Shown here piece after piece: positions 52,162 to 62,518 of a stretch of 64,000 nucleotides of DNA. Within the stretch, counting starts at the first letter, position 1. The number at the start of each line of letters is the position of its first letter. A program made the translations under genes and the position numbers. This DNA is from Microlunatus soli (GTDB taxonomy: Bacteria > Actinomycetota > Actinomycetes > Propionibacteriales > Propionibacteriaceae), in the NCBI RefSeq assembly GCF_900105385.1, contig NZ_LT629772.1, forward strand, positions 3,534,001 through 3,598,000, read 5' to 3'. The notes under the pieces were generated by a model. The model ran no database searches, was not told where the DNA came from, and saw only the letters and a list, made by a program, of their open reading frames with translations.

Positions 52162-54615
52162 ATGGGTGCGGCTCTGCGGCGGATCGCGTGCTGGGGCACG
52201 CTGTTGATCTTGGTCATCACGGCAGCGTGCACCGGCAAACCGGCCGATCCTCCTCGGCCTGCGACCCGCAGCACGGGACCGGCCGCGACCAGCTTTCCCG
52301 CCGCGCCCGCCGACCAGACCGACGTCCCGGTCGGTGATCAGATCGATCAGAGCCTGTCGGAGCTGGCTGCCGACGGTTCGACCGTGGTCGCCGTCGGGCA
52401 GGACACCTCGGCCAACGTGACCCGTCCGCTGCTGCTCCGCAGTGCCGACGGCGGCCGCAGTTGGCGGCGGGCGGCGATCGACACCGCCGGCCGGACTCCG
52501 GGGCCGGACGAGTCGGTCGGCCAGGTCACCCATGGCCGCAAGGGATTCGTCGCCCTCGGCGTCGGCGGTGACGGCGAGTTCATCATCTGGCACAGTGCCG
52601 ACGGCCGCAGCTGGCAGCGGGCGCCGGTGGACAAGTCGATCCTCCGAGGCGCCGACTCGATCGGTGACCTGGTCGCGACCCGCACCGGATACATGATGGT
52701 CGGCGACACCCGGGGCCGGCACGGCTCGACGCTCGGCTCGCTGCTCACCTGGACCAGTCCGGACGGCATCACCTGGACCCGGCACGTTATCGCGTCGCGG
52801 GTGCTGTCCGGCGTCGTCGGGGTTCCCTCGGCCACCGGGCTGACCATCGGCGACGACGAGATGATCATCACCGGCGACGTCGAGAACACCGCCGACACCG
52901 AGCAGCCCAATCGGATCCTGATCCTTCGGTCGACCGACAATGGATCACACTGGACCAAGATCAACACCCCGGCCGACCTCGCGGGTGGTTATCGCGCCTA
53001 CTCCCAGGACCTGATCTTCGCCGACGGCCGCTACCTGCTGCTGGCCCTGGGTGACGGCGCGGACTCGGACGGCAGCAGCTGGGACTCGGTGCTGCTGTCC
53101 GGCGGACCCGACGGCACCAGGTGGCGCCGGGTGGCCTCGCCGACGGCGACCGGCAGCAGCGCCGACGACTACGGCCAGGTGCTGTTGCCGATGCCCACAA
53201 CGGACGGTACGGGGCATGGCTGGCTGGTCGCGGGGTCGATCGGGAAATCCCCGTCGGACGGATTGCTCGCCGTCGGTTCTGCCGCCAGCACGCTTCGGCG
53301 GCTGCGCTCGGACGCACTGACCGGGACCCGGTCGCAGGAGCTGACCGACGGCCTGGTGGCCGACGGTGCGGCGATCCTGCTCGGCAGCGACGGCCGGACC
53401 GGCAGCGACGATCCGATGATCCTTCGGGTCGAGGGGGACCTGGTCAGTAGGGTCGACCTGGGGGATCTGGGCGGTACAGCGGTTCCCGACGTCGACGCCG
53501 TGATCAAGACCGCCGGTGGATACCGCGCCGTCGGCACCCTGAACCGCACCCCGCTGCTGTGGACCGGCCGGGACGGCCTCAGCTGGCGCCCGCAGGTGTT
53601 GCCGGCCCGCGGCCACGGCGGCGTGATCTCGGCACGGGCCACCGATGTCGCCGCCGACACCGACGGGACCGCCATCGCGGTCGGGACACTGACCCGCAAC
53701 CGCGGATCATGGCTCGGCGTCTGGTCGATCGACGCAGCCGGCAGGCCGCAGCAGCTGAACGCCCCCGAATTCGTCTCCCCGGTCGCCGACGACTACGGCT
53801 ACCTGGAAGCGAGGACGATCACCCACGGTGCCGGAGGGTGGGTGATTGGCGCGGTGCATTCGGCCAACGGGCGTAACGACATCTGGCTGTTGCACAGCTC
53901 CGACGGAGAGCACTGGACCCGCGCGAAGGGGACGGTGCGGGCACGTCTCGATGAGGACTCCGAACGTGACCATCGGACCCCGTGGGCGACGTTCCACGGT
54001 CCGGCGAACGGCGACATCGTCGTCTCCCGGGTCGTCCCGGTCGGCCGCGGGTTCGTCGCGGTCGGTGCCACCTTCGACGGCGCCACGGCCGTGCCGGTCA
54101 GCTGGCGCAGCGACGACGGCCTGACCTGGACCGAGCGGGAGGCCCTGCCGCTCCCGGCGGGGGTCTCCGACGTCGGCGTCGAGGCCGCAGCCGGGTCGCC
54201 GACCTCCGTGGTCGCGGCCGGGCAGACCTCCGGCCGGGTGCCCGACGACGAACAGGCCCGAGTCTCCTGGCGGCTCGATCTCGATCGGGCTCCGGCCTCA
54301 GACCGGACGGCTCGCTGGCGGGTCGGGAAGAAGGCGGCAGAACGCAGCTCCATCCTGTCGATCCTGCCGATCAAGGGCGGGTTCCTCGGCACCGGCAAGG
54401 CCACGGTCCACGGTGCGGCCGACGCCCGCTGGTGGCGCAGCCGGGACGGTCTCAGCTGGTCGCAGGTCCCGTTGCCCCGCAGGCGGACGTCCGGTGCCGG
54501 GGAGCAGCGGATCGAGAAGGTGCTGCCCGCCGCCGATGGGCTGCTGCTGTGGGGCTGGGACGTGCCACCGGCCGGCGGCGGCGACTACACCGTGCGGGTG
54601 CCGATGCCGCAATGA
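52162..54615 (+). CDS. Secreted lipoprotein with sialidase-type Asp-box repeats
   Basis: 817-residue protein: lipoprotein signal with lipobox ITAAC (cysteine about residue 23), a Pro/Thr/Ala linker, then a long repetitive beta-propeller region. At least nine Asp-boxes of the S-x-D-G-x-x-W kind are visible, for example RSADGGRSW, HSADGRSW, TSPDGITW, RSTDNGSHW, TGRDGLSW, HSSDGEHW, RSDDGLTW and RSRDGLSW, which suggests one or two propellers. Asp-boxes are structural and occur in sialidases, but the catalytic arginine triad and FRIP motif of sialidases are not apparent, so enzymatic activity should not be assumed. GAAGGGA before the ATG. Single gene upstream of the purA leader. Confidence 0.83.
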   Translation: MGAALRRIACWGTLLILVITAACTGKPADPPRPATRSTGPAATSFPAAPADQTDVPVGDQIDQSLSELAADGSTVVAVGQDTSANVTRPLLLRSADGGRSWRRAAIDTAGRTPGPDESVGQVTHGRKGFVALGVGGDGEFIIWHSADGRSWQRAPVDKSILRGADSIGDLVATRTGYMMVGDTRGRHGSTLGSLLTWTSPDGITWTRHVIASRVLSGVVGVPSATGLTIGDDEMIITGDVENTADTEQPNRILILRSTDNGSHWTKINTPADLAGGYRAYSQDLIFADGRYLLLALGDGADSDGSSWDSVLLSGGPDGTRWRRVASPTATGSSADDYGQVLLPMPTTDGTGHGWLVAGSIGKSPSDGLLAVGSAASTLRRLRSDALTGTRSQELTDGLVADGAAILLGSDGRTGSDDPMILRVEGDLVSRVDLGDLGGTAVPDVDAVIKTAGGYRAVGTLNRTPLLWTGRDGLSWRPQVLPARGHGGVISARATDVAADTDGTAIAVGTLTRNRGSWLGVWSIDAAGRPQQLNAPEFVSPVADDYGYLEARTITHGAGGWVIGAVHSANGRNDIWLLHSSDGEHWTRAKGTVRARLDEDSERDHRTPWATFHGPANGDIVVSRVVPVGRGFVAVGATFDGATAVPVSWRSDDGLTWTEREALPLPAGVSDVGVEAAAGSPTSVVAAGQTSGRVPDDEQARVSWRLDLDRAPASDRTARWRVGKKAAERSSILSILPIKGGFLGTGKATVHGAADARWWRSRDGLSWSQVPLPRRRTSGAGEQRIEKVLPAADGLLLWGWDVPPAGGGDYTVRVPMPQ

Positions 54616-54688
54616 CCGCGCCGGGGAACGCTTGCTCGGGGACGGGCGGTGATTGATGTGGGGAATGAGCCCACGGTTCGTGCTCCGG

Positions 54689-54694
54689 TAGAGT
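54689..54694 (+). promoter_or_regulatory. Predicted -10 box of the purA promoter
   Basis: TAGAGT fits the actinobacterial TANNNT -10 consensus and lies 92 bases before the purA start, leaving a leader of about 85 bases. No strong -35 box is visible. Confidence 0.45.
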
Positions 54695-54697
54695 GAT

Positions 54698-56070
<1,373 letters not shown>

Positions 56071-56083
56071 TCATCGACGCTCA

Positions 56084-56163
56084 CTGACGCAGGCGACCCT
56101 TCGACAAGCTCACGGACCTCCATCCGGAAGGTCCGGAGCCCGTCGAAGGGCCTGTTGCGTCAG
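56084..56163. terminator. Bidirectional hairpin between purA and binding-protein gene
   Basis: The ends CTGACGCA and TGCGTCAG, the middle CCCTTCGAC/GTCGAAGGG and the tips GGACCT/AGGTCC all pair, giving a stem of about 36 positions with a few mismatches and an 8-base loop. It sits between convergent genes. The CCTTCGACAAGCTC core marks it as a member of the dispersed palindrome family of 4128-4176. Confidence 0.75.
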
Positions 56164-56180
56164 CCGGTGGGTGCCGTGTG

Positions 56181-58283
56181 TCAGTTCTGGGGCTTGTCCC
56201 AGTAGTAGCACTCCGGGTCGTAGACGGCGGGGGTCGGGTGACCCCACGGGTTGACCAGGCCGCCGGTGGCGAGGTTCTCCTTCCGCGGCACGTTGCGCAG
56301 ACCCTTCTTCACCACCATCACCGAGGGATAGTTGGCGACACAGCCCATGTAGAACGGGCCCTCCTCCATGTGCAGCTTCTCGATCTCCCAGACCAGCTCG
56401 TACTGCTTGGTCTTGTCCGCTTCGACCCTGGCCTTGCTGTACAGATCCCACAGCTTGGCGACCGGGCCACCCTCCTCCGGCTCCATCCGCGGTGGGTGAC
56501 GCTTCCACGGATTGACGTCGGATTCCTTCTCGTTGGCGCCGGTGCCGAGCTGGGTGAACCACTGACCCTCCAGCGGCGCCCACCGGGACGGCTCGATCGG
56601 CACCAGCCACATCGGCTGGATCAGCGAGATCCCGACGTTGGCGACCTCCCAGTTGCTGTGCGCCATCAGCTTGCCGGTCTTCCACTCGTCGTCGAACGAC
56701 TGCGGTGGCACCGGGTTGCGGGTCATCTTCAACCCGACCGCCTTCAGGTCGGACACCAGCTGGTTGTCCTTGGCGGTGTGCTCGGCGGACTGGTCGGCCG
56801 AGTAGTCGATCCGCAGCTCGAGCTTCTTGCCGTTCGGCAGCGTCCGCATCCCGTCGCTGCCTTCCTTCAGCCCGAGCTCGTCCAGGAGCTGCTTGGCCTT
56901 GGCCGGGTCGTGCTTGACGTACTTGTCCCGCCACTGTTTGTAGAGCTGCTTGCCGGTCTCGTTGACCAGGAACTCAGCTGCCTTCGCGCCGTGCGTTCCG
57001 GTGGTCTGTTCGCCGGTGTTGAAGTAGACCGACTTCTGGATCGCCGGGCGGTTGAAGGCGTACGAGATGGCCTGCCGGAACTTCGGCTCCCGGATCAGTT
57101 TGCGGATGTCGTCGTCGATGTAGTCGTAGTTGAAGAAGAAGATCGAGCCGGTCCCGGAGCCGGTGTCCCACAGGATGATGTCAAGGTCGGCCTTCTCCGA
57201 GGCATCACGCAGACCCTGCACGTCGCCCAGCGAGATCTGGTTGAACGATCCCTGGCAGTAGTCCACCGATCCCTGTTGCAGTTGGAGTTTGCCGGCCTCG
57301 GGGTCGGTGACGACGGTGAACTGGATCTCGTCGATGTAGGGAAGTTGATCACCGTTGGGCATCACCGCCCAGTAGTACGGATTGCGTTCCAGCACGACAC
57401 CCTTGTTGGTGTCGAAGGACTTGCAGACGTAGCCGATCATGGTCGGGCAGTCCGGGTTGCGGTGCCAGTCGGCCTTGGATTCCATCAACCCGCCGACGGT
57501 GTCCCAGTCCTTCGGCACGTTCTTGCCGGTGGCGGGATGGAACTTCTTCAGATAGTGGCTCGGCATCATCCAGGTGGCGCCGTTCTTGCCGATGTTGCCG
57601 TTGGCGTAGGCAGCCATCCGGTCGGCGGTCAGCGGTGCCGGTGTGTCGAAGGTCAGTTTGAGGGTGAGATCGTCCACCGCCTCGAACTTGGCCAGCGTGC
57701 CCTTGCCGGAACGGGTCTCGTCCGGCGGTGTCTGGGCCATCTTCTGCTTGAGGACGAACTCCTTCCACCACCACAGGATGTCCTCGGTCGACCACGGCTC
57801 GCCGTCGGACCACTTCAATCCCTTGCGGAAGTGGAAGGTCCACTCCGAGGCGTCGTCGTTGGTCTCCCAGCTCTCGGCGAGCCCCGGGCCGACGTCCAGT
57901 CCGTCGTTCAGCCACCGCAGCACGGAATGGCCGTAGAAGAACTCGCGATCGGATTCGGCGGTGGTCGCCCCGCTGCTGTTGAACACGTTCATGTTGAGCT
58001 TGCCGCCGTACTTGCCCGGCTTGACCCACTTGTGCGGGATCACGTACGGGTTGTCCGGCAGCCGCTCGGCGACCGGCGGCAGATCACCCGACAGGCCGGG
58101 AGCCTGCTGGAACTTCTTCGGCTTGGGCAGTGGCTTGGTGGCCGAGCCCTTGGCGCCGGAGGCACCAGAGCTCGAGGTGCCGCTGCCCTCGCTCGAGCTC
58201 TGACCGCCCGAACAGGCTGCCAGCGCTGCAGTACTGGCGATCACGGCCGAGGAGTAGAGCAGCGTGCGTCGACTGAAACCCAT
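56181..58283 (-). CDS. ABC transporter substrate-binding lipoprotein, family 5, large type
   Basis: 700-residue SBP_bac_5 protein. Twin-arginine signal SRRTLLYSS and lipobox LAAC (cysteine about 23) indicate a Tat-exported lipoprotein; a Ser/Gly-rich linker follows. Family features: GYV/W-rich ESWETNDDASEWTFHFRKGLKWSDG block (spread over about 125-150), PSHYLKKFHP, and FRQAISYAFNRPAI. The size, well above the 530-560 of peptide binders, and the LacI-type operator upstream suggest an oligosaccharide binder such as those for cello- or xylo-oligosaccharides. Start at ATG 58283, with a G-rich ribosome site eight bases upstream, rather than 15 bases earlier. Permease and ATPase genes are not adjacent. 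Confidence 0.9.
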   Translation of the reverse strand: MGFSRRTLLYSSAVIASTAALAACSGGQSSSEGSGTSSSGASGAKGSATKPLPKPKKFQQAPGLSGDLPPVAERLPDNPYVIPHKWVKPGKYGGKLNMNVFNSSGATTAESDREFFYGHSVLRWLNDGLDVGPGLAESWETNDDASEWTFHFRKGLKWSDGEPWSTEDILWWWKEFVLKQKMAQTPPDETRSGKGTLAKFEAVDDLTLKLTFDTPAPLTADRMAAYANGNIGKNGATWMMPSHYLKKFHPATGKNVPKDWDTVGGLMESKADWHRNPDCPTMIGYVCKSFDTNKGVVLERNPYYWAVMPNGDQLPYIDEIQFTVVTDPEAGKLQLQQGSVDYCQGSFNQISLGDVQGLRDASEKADLDIILWDTGSGTGSIFFFNYDYIDDDIRKLIREPKFRQAISYAFNRPAIQKSVYFNTGEQTTGTHGAKAAEFLVNETGKQLYKQWRDKYVKHDPAKAKQLLDELGLKEGSDGMRTLPNGKKLELRIDYSADQSAEHTAKDNQLVSDLKAVGLKMTRNPVPPQSFDDEWKTGKLMAHSNWEVANVGISLIQPMWLVPIEPSRWAPLEGQWFTQLGTGANEKESDVNPWKRHPPRMEPEEGGPVAKLWDLYSKARVEADKTKQYELVWEIEKLHMEEGPFYMGCVANYPSVMVVKKGLRNVPRKENLATGGLVNPWGHPTPAVYDPECYYWDKPQN

Positions 58284-58402
58284 GATTTCGACCCCCATTG
58301 GTCGTCGTTGTGAGGCGCTACCGTCCCGGACCTCGATGTGGGGACTGCGGACTCGCTGGACATACCGGCGGTTCGCACTCTAATGACAACACCGCGGCTA
58401 CT

Positions 58403-58414
58403 GCAAACGTTTGC
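58403..58414. promoter_or_regulatory. LacI-family operator upstream of the 56-58 kb binding protein
   Basis: GCAAACGTTTGC is a perfect 12-bp palindrome with the central CG that LacI-family regulators kink. It is 120 bases upstream of the start codon within the 227-base region 58284-58510, the only promoter space for the gene. No lacI-type gene lies in the window. Confidence 0.7.
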
Positions 58415-58510
58415 CGAAATCGTGTCCAAGGAGTTTCCGAAGTGTCTGAAGGCCCAGCGTGACGGACCTGATCTTCAGCGTGAAGGGCCGATCACCGGTG
58501 TCAGCGCGGA

Positions 58511-59545
58511 TCAGCTCTTGATGGCGGCGCGCTGCTTGCCGCCGGACAGGACGTGCTCGGCGCCGGCGACACCCCGGGCGACCGCCGTACCGAACAGACC
58601 GGGGAACGCTGACGGCATCAGCCGCAGTTCCTCACCGCCGGCGATCCGCACGCTGGTCACCATCACCGCGTTCCGGCCGGTGGGAGTTCCGATGATGTCG
58701 ACCGGCTCACGGGTCTCGTACGGGCGGCTGGCGATGGCCTTCAACCGGTCGGTCACGTAGGAGATGTCACCGGGCTGGAACTGCGCCATCAGGTTGCCGG
58801 CCCAGGTGCTGACCGTCGTCCCGGAGTGGGTCATGGTGCCGCCGAACTGCTGCGCGGTCTGCTGCACCAGGTCGTTGATCCAGCTCCGTACTCCGGGTTG
58901 GGACATGCTGATCACCCGCCAGGTGTCGCGGGCCCCGGCCGGACCCGGTGCCTCGAACACCGAGAACAGGGCGTCGCCCATCAGGTTGTCCCGGGTGGTG
59001 GTGCTGATCGACAGGTCGACCGTGCTGAGCCCCTTGATCGAGCCGCTGAATCCGCCGAACGAGCTGCTGGCGAAGCCGCGATCGCCGACGGCCTGACCGT
59101 AGCTGGTGCTGAACGAGGTGCCGAACATCCGCATCTTGTGCGACATCGTGCCGGCGATCGCGCCCTCGGTCTGCTGGTCGAAGTGCCGTTCGATCTCGAC
59201 CAGCCGTGCTCGGGGGACCTGCGCCAGCTGGCGATGCGGTTCGTACGCCGCCGGTGCCGGGGTGCGCCACAACTCGTTCAAGGCTCCGCCCAGCGAATCG
59301 GCCAGCGCCCAGTCGGCCCGGTTGAACCGACGCGCCCGGACCTCGCCGACGATCCCGACCGCGAGTGCGATCAAACCGATCAGCAACAGCAGGGAGGTGT
59401 AGAGCTGGGTGCGCAGGAAGCCGATGTGGGCAGCCGATCCGACGATCCTGCTGACGAGGAACCAGATCACCAGCAGCACGATGCCGGCGACCAGCGCATT
59501 CGGCCGGCGGAACTGCAGGGCACGAGGCGAAAGGGGGCGGGCCAT
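58511..59545 (-). CDS. Two-helix membrane protein of unknown function
   Basis: Not recognised. 344 residues: a basic N-terminus, two hydrophobic helices at about 17-38 and 48-68, then a long soluble domain. A glycine/serine-rich stretch at about 150-172 (ASSSFGGFSGSIKG) is followed by regions with alternating hydrophobic residues. Nothing links it to a catalytic family. It is upstream of the family 5 binding-protein gene on the same strand, but separated by an operator region, so not obviously in its operon. Divergent from the methyltransferase gene. Confidence 0.72.
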   Translation of the reverse strand: MARPLSPRALQFRRPNALVAGIVLLVIWFLVSRIVGSAAHIGFLRTQLYTSLLLLIGLIALAVGIVGEVRARRFNRADWALADSLGGALNELWRTPAPAAYEPHRQLAQVPRARLVEIERHFDQQTEGAIAGTMSHKMRMFGTSFSTSYGQAVGDRGFASSSFGGFSGSIKGLSTVDLSISTTTRDNLMGDALFSVFEAPGPAGARDTWRVISMSQPGVRSWINDLVQQTAQQFGGTMTHSGTTVSTWAGNLMAQFQPGDISYVTDRLKAIASRPYETREPVDIIGTPTGRNAVMVTSVRIAGGEELRLMPSAFPGLFGTAVARGVAGAEHVLSGGKQRAAIKS

Positions 59546-59641
59546 GCGCCGAACATTAGTGATCCGGCGAGGTCAACGGACAGCGGATTGGACCGCGATA
59601 TCGGTTCGACCGCGAGAGCGGTTGCGAACCAGGATGAGCAG

Positions 59642-60391
59642 ATGACCGACACCGTCCCGATCAACGGGCTCGCCCTGACTGTCAACTCGCCGATCTCCGG
59701 GCCACGGCTGGACCGTCTTGTCACCGAGCTCGCCACCGGCGAACCGACCGACATCCTGGATGTCGGATGCGGTTGGGCCGAACTGCTGCTGCGAGTGCTG
59801 GCCGCGTCCCCCGACGCGGTCGGGACCGGAATCGATCTCGAGACGGTCGACGTCGAGCGTGGTCGGTCGGCGGCCGTCGCCCGCGGTCTCGACGACCGGG
59901 TGCGGTTGATCGCCGGCGATGCCAAGACGATCACCGGAGCGTACGACCTGGTGTTGTGCCTCGGCGCGCACCACGCCCTCGATGAGGATCCGGGACGAGC
60001 ACTGACCCGGCTGCGTCGGTTGACAGCGGACGGCGGACGGCTGCTCTTTGGCATCGATTACTGGCTGCACACCCCGCCACCGGAGCGGCTGGCCACGATG
60101 TGGGGAGGCGCCGATCTGCAGGACAGCTGCTGGCTGCCGGACGTGGTCGACGCCGCGGCCGCAGCCGGTTGGCGACTGCTCGACCTGCAGGAGACCACCC
60201 AGCAGGAATGGGACGACTACGAATGCGGGCTGGTCCGCAATCAGGAGGAATGGCTGCTGCAGCATCCCGATCACCCCGATGCTGACGAACTGCGGCAACG
60301 ACTGGACCGGTCCCGTTCGGAGTGGCTGCGCGGACATCACGGCTATCTCGGCTTCGCCTGTCTGACCCTGGCTGCGATGCCCGGCGGGTGA
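59642..60391 (+). CDS. Class I SAM-dependent methyltransferase
   Basis: 249-residue methyltransferase. Motif I ILDVGCGWAELLLRV is at residues 38-52, the acidic ribose-binding residue follows in TGIDLETVDV, and the motif near strand 4 is YDLVLCLGAHHAL (about 102-114). No membrane or leader parts. Substrate unknown; the closest general type is small-molecule methyltransferases of actinobacteria. ATG 59642 has only a weak ribosome site (CAGGATGAG). Converges on the VOC gene. Confidence 0.85.
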   Translation: MTDTVPINGLALTVNSPISGPRLDRLVTELATGEPTDILDVGCGWAELLLRVLAASPDAVGTGIDLETVDVERGRSAAVARGLDDRVRLIAGDAKTITGAYDLVLCLGAHHALDEDPGRALTRLRRLTADGGRLLFGIDYWLHTPPPERLATMWGGADLQDSCWLPDVVDAAAAAGWRLLDLQETTQQEWDDYECGLVRNQEEWLLQHPDHPDADELRQRLDRSRSEWLRGHHGYLGFACLTLAAMPGG

Positions 60392-60434
60392 CGATCGAGA
60401 CCGGCCGGCGACCGGCAGCTCGGCACCCGCGCCC

Positions 60435-61035
60435 TCAGAGCCGCTCGTCCAGCTCGCTCAGGAAGTCCTGTGCCTCGGTGAGTGCCGGATCGTCGGGAGC
60501 CGCCCGGGTCAGTGCGCCGCGGAGGATCTTGGCGGCCTGGGCGTCGTCGCCTTTGCTGTCTGCGAGGACGACCGCGTTCTGCAACGCATTGCCCAAACGG
60601 CTCGTCGTGCTGCTCGGCTCTGCTGCACTCGGCGGCTCGGGCTCGCCTCCCCCGGAAGAACCGGATCCAGTTCCCGGCTGGGTCGACCAGGCTGAAACCA
60701 CTGCGCCCGTCGGCGTTCTTCCTGGCTCGTGGACGGGTGATTCGCGGGAAGCCGGAGACCGGTAGCCGGCCGTACCGGCGGCGCAAGTCGGCTGCGAGCT
60801 GTTCCCATATCGGCCCGGTGTCGTCGACGATCACCAGGCACGAGCTGTGAGAGGACTCGGGGGTGTGGCCGTCGAGACCGTAGTACTGCAGATCGAAGCC
60901 GTGGCCGGCGAGAGCCAGGCAGGCGTAAGGGCGCAACTGTCGGTAGGTGACCCGGAAACCGATGGCAGAGAAGAAGGTGTCGATCTCGTCGATGTCGGCG
61001 CAGGGGAGCAGTGGGATCGTGCGAGGCTGCGGCAT
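60435..61035 (-). pseudogene. VOC (glyoxalase/bleomycin resistance-like) protein with frameshift
   Basis: Residues 1-about 128 form a normal VOC domain starting at ATG 61035 (MPQPRTIPLLPC, then FFSAIGFRVTYRQLRP and VDPAGNWIRFFRG). At the CCCCC run 60649-60653 (GGGGG on the coding strand) one base too many shifts the frame; removing one restores GGEPEPPSAAEP and a 70-residue helical tail NALQNAVVLADSKGDDAQAA-type that ends properly at 60435. The span of 601 bases is 200 codons plus one, which supports a single-base insertion. The unshifted frame instead runs on as an arginine-rich nonsense tail. Could be a real inactivation, a slippage site or a sequencing error. Divergent from purD. Confidence 0.72.
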
Positions 61036-61203
61036 GGGAATGACTCTGGCAGGGATTTCCACCCTGCGCACATGGATCGACGGCTGGGCGGCGACGCGGT
61101 GCTGACACGGTCGGGTCCGGTGAGCCCGCTGGATGTCGGCACCGGCACTGGCGGCGGCCGAGCGGACGCATTGGGGCCGACCACCAGTTGATCGGTAGGC
61201 TTC

Positions 61204-62487
61204 ATGGCCGTGGGAGAAGCAGCAGACCTGACCGTTCTCGTCGTCGGCAACGGGGCACGTGAGCACGCCCTGGCACTCGCCCTGAGCCGCGACCCCGCCG
61301 TCACGGCGCTGCACGTCGCGCCCGGCAACCCCGGAACCGAGCCGATCGCCACCAACCACCCCGTCGACCAGAACGACGGCCCAGCGGTGGCAGCGCTGGC
61401 CACCGAACTGGCCGCCGACCTGGTGGTCGTCGGCCCCGAAGCGCCGCTGGTCGCCGGTGTCGCCGACGCCGTCCGTGCTGCCGGCATCGCCTGCTTCGGC
61501 CCCGGCATCGAGGCGGCCCGGCTGGAGGGCAGCAAGGCCTTCGCCAAGGAGATCATGACCGCCGCCGGCGTGCCGACCGCCGAAGCGGTCGCCTGCACCG
61601 ACGCCGAGCAGGTCCGGCGGGCGCTGGAACGGTTCGGAGCACCGTATGTGGTGAAGGACGACGGACTCGCTGCCGGCAAGGGCGTGATCGTCACTGACGA
61701 TCTGCAGGCCGCGATCGACCACGCCGCACACTGCGACCGGGTGATCGTCGAGGAGTTCCTGGACGGCCCCGAGGTCAGCCTGTTCGCGATCTGCGACGGC
61801 ACCGAGGTCCGCCCGCTGCAACCCGCTCAGGACTTCAAGCGGGCCGGCGATGACGACGCCGGCCCGAACACCGGCGGGATGGGCGCCTACACGCCGTTGA
61901 CGTGGGCTCCCGATGATCTTGTTCCGACCGTCCTGAAGACGGTGCTGCAGCCGACCGTCGACGAACTGGCCCGGCGCGGTACCCCGTTCAACGGACTGCT
62001 CTACGCCGGGCTGGCGCTGACCCGGAACGGTGTCCGGGTCGTCGAGTTCAACGTCCGCTTCGGCGACCCCGAAACCCAACCCCTGTTGACCAAACTGGAC
62101 ACCCCGCTCGGCACCCTGCTGTACGCCGCCGCTACCGGTGCGCTGGCCGACCAGCCGCCGCTGGCCTGGAAGCCGGGCGCCGCGGTCGGCGTCGTGCTGG
62201 CCTCGGAGGGGTATCCGGAGAAGCCGATCACGGGTAAGCAGATCGTCGGTCTGGACCAGGTCGCCGTACCGGTCATTCATGCCGGCACCGCGCTCGACGC
62301 CGACGGCCGACTGGTCAGCTCCGGCGGCCGGGTGCTGACCGTGGTCGGGATGGCCGACGACCTCACCGCGGCCCGGGACCAGGCCTACACCGAAATCGCC
62401 AAGATCAAACTCGATGGCTCCTTCTACCGCACCGACATCGCCCGATCGGCCGCCGACGGCCGGGTCGCGACACCCAGCTCCCTCTGA
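61204..62487 (+). CDS. purD: Phosphoribosylamine-glycine ligase (GAR synthetase)
   Basis: ATP-grasp ligase, second step of purine synthesis. [13 protein letters not shown] near the N-terminus, [14 protein letters not shown] (about 79-92), [10 protein letters not shown] (about 118-127), the ATP-grasp [13 protein letters not shown] (about 157-169) and the metal site VRFGDPETQ (about 284-292) are all present. 427 residues. The start is uncertain: TAGGCT at 61196-61201 ends only two bases before ATG 61204, so if it is the -10 box the real start is GTG 61210. Divergent from the VOC gene; purB follows 31 bases after the stop. Confidence 0.95.
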   Translation: MAVGEAADLTVLVVGNGAREHALALALSRDPAVTALHVAPGNPGTEPIATNHPVDQNDGPAVAALATELAADLVVVGPEAPLVAGVADAVRAAGIACFGPGIEAARLEGSKAFAKEIMTAAGVPTAEAVACTDAEQVRRALERFGAPYVVKDDGLAAGKGVIVTDDLQAAIDHAAHCDRVIVEEFLDGPEVSLFAICDGTEVRPLQPAQDFKRAGDDDAGPNTGGMGAYTPLTWAPDDLVPTVLKTVLQPTVDELARRGTPFNGLLYAGLALTRNGVRVVEFNVRFGDPETQPLLTKLDTPLGTLLYAAATGALADQPPLAWKPGAAVGVVLASEGYPEKPITGKQIVGLDQVAVPVIHAGTALDADGRLVSSGGRVLTVVGMADDLTAARDQAYTEIAKIKLDGSFYRTDIARSAADGRVATPSSL

Positions 62488-62518
62488 GCGATCCGGCACC
62501 CTCCGAAAGAAGTTGATC

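Noticed and set aside
52162-54615. Sialidase annotation for the Asp-box protein
   Set aside because: Asp-boxes are structural; the catalytic arginine triad and FRIP motif are not seen.
56178-58313. 711-residue plus-strand frame over the family 5 binding protein
   Set aside because: Pure antisense shadow; the minus-strand gene has a signal peptide, lipobox and family motifs.
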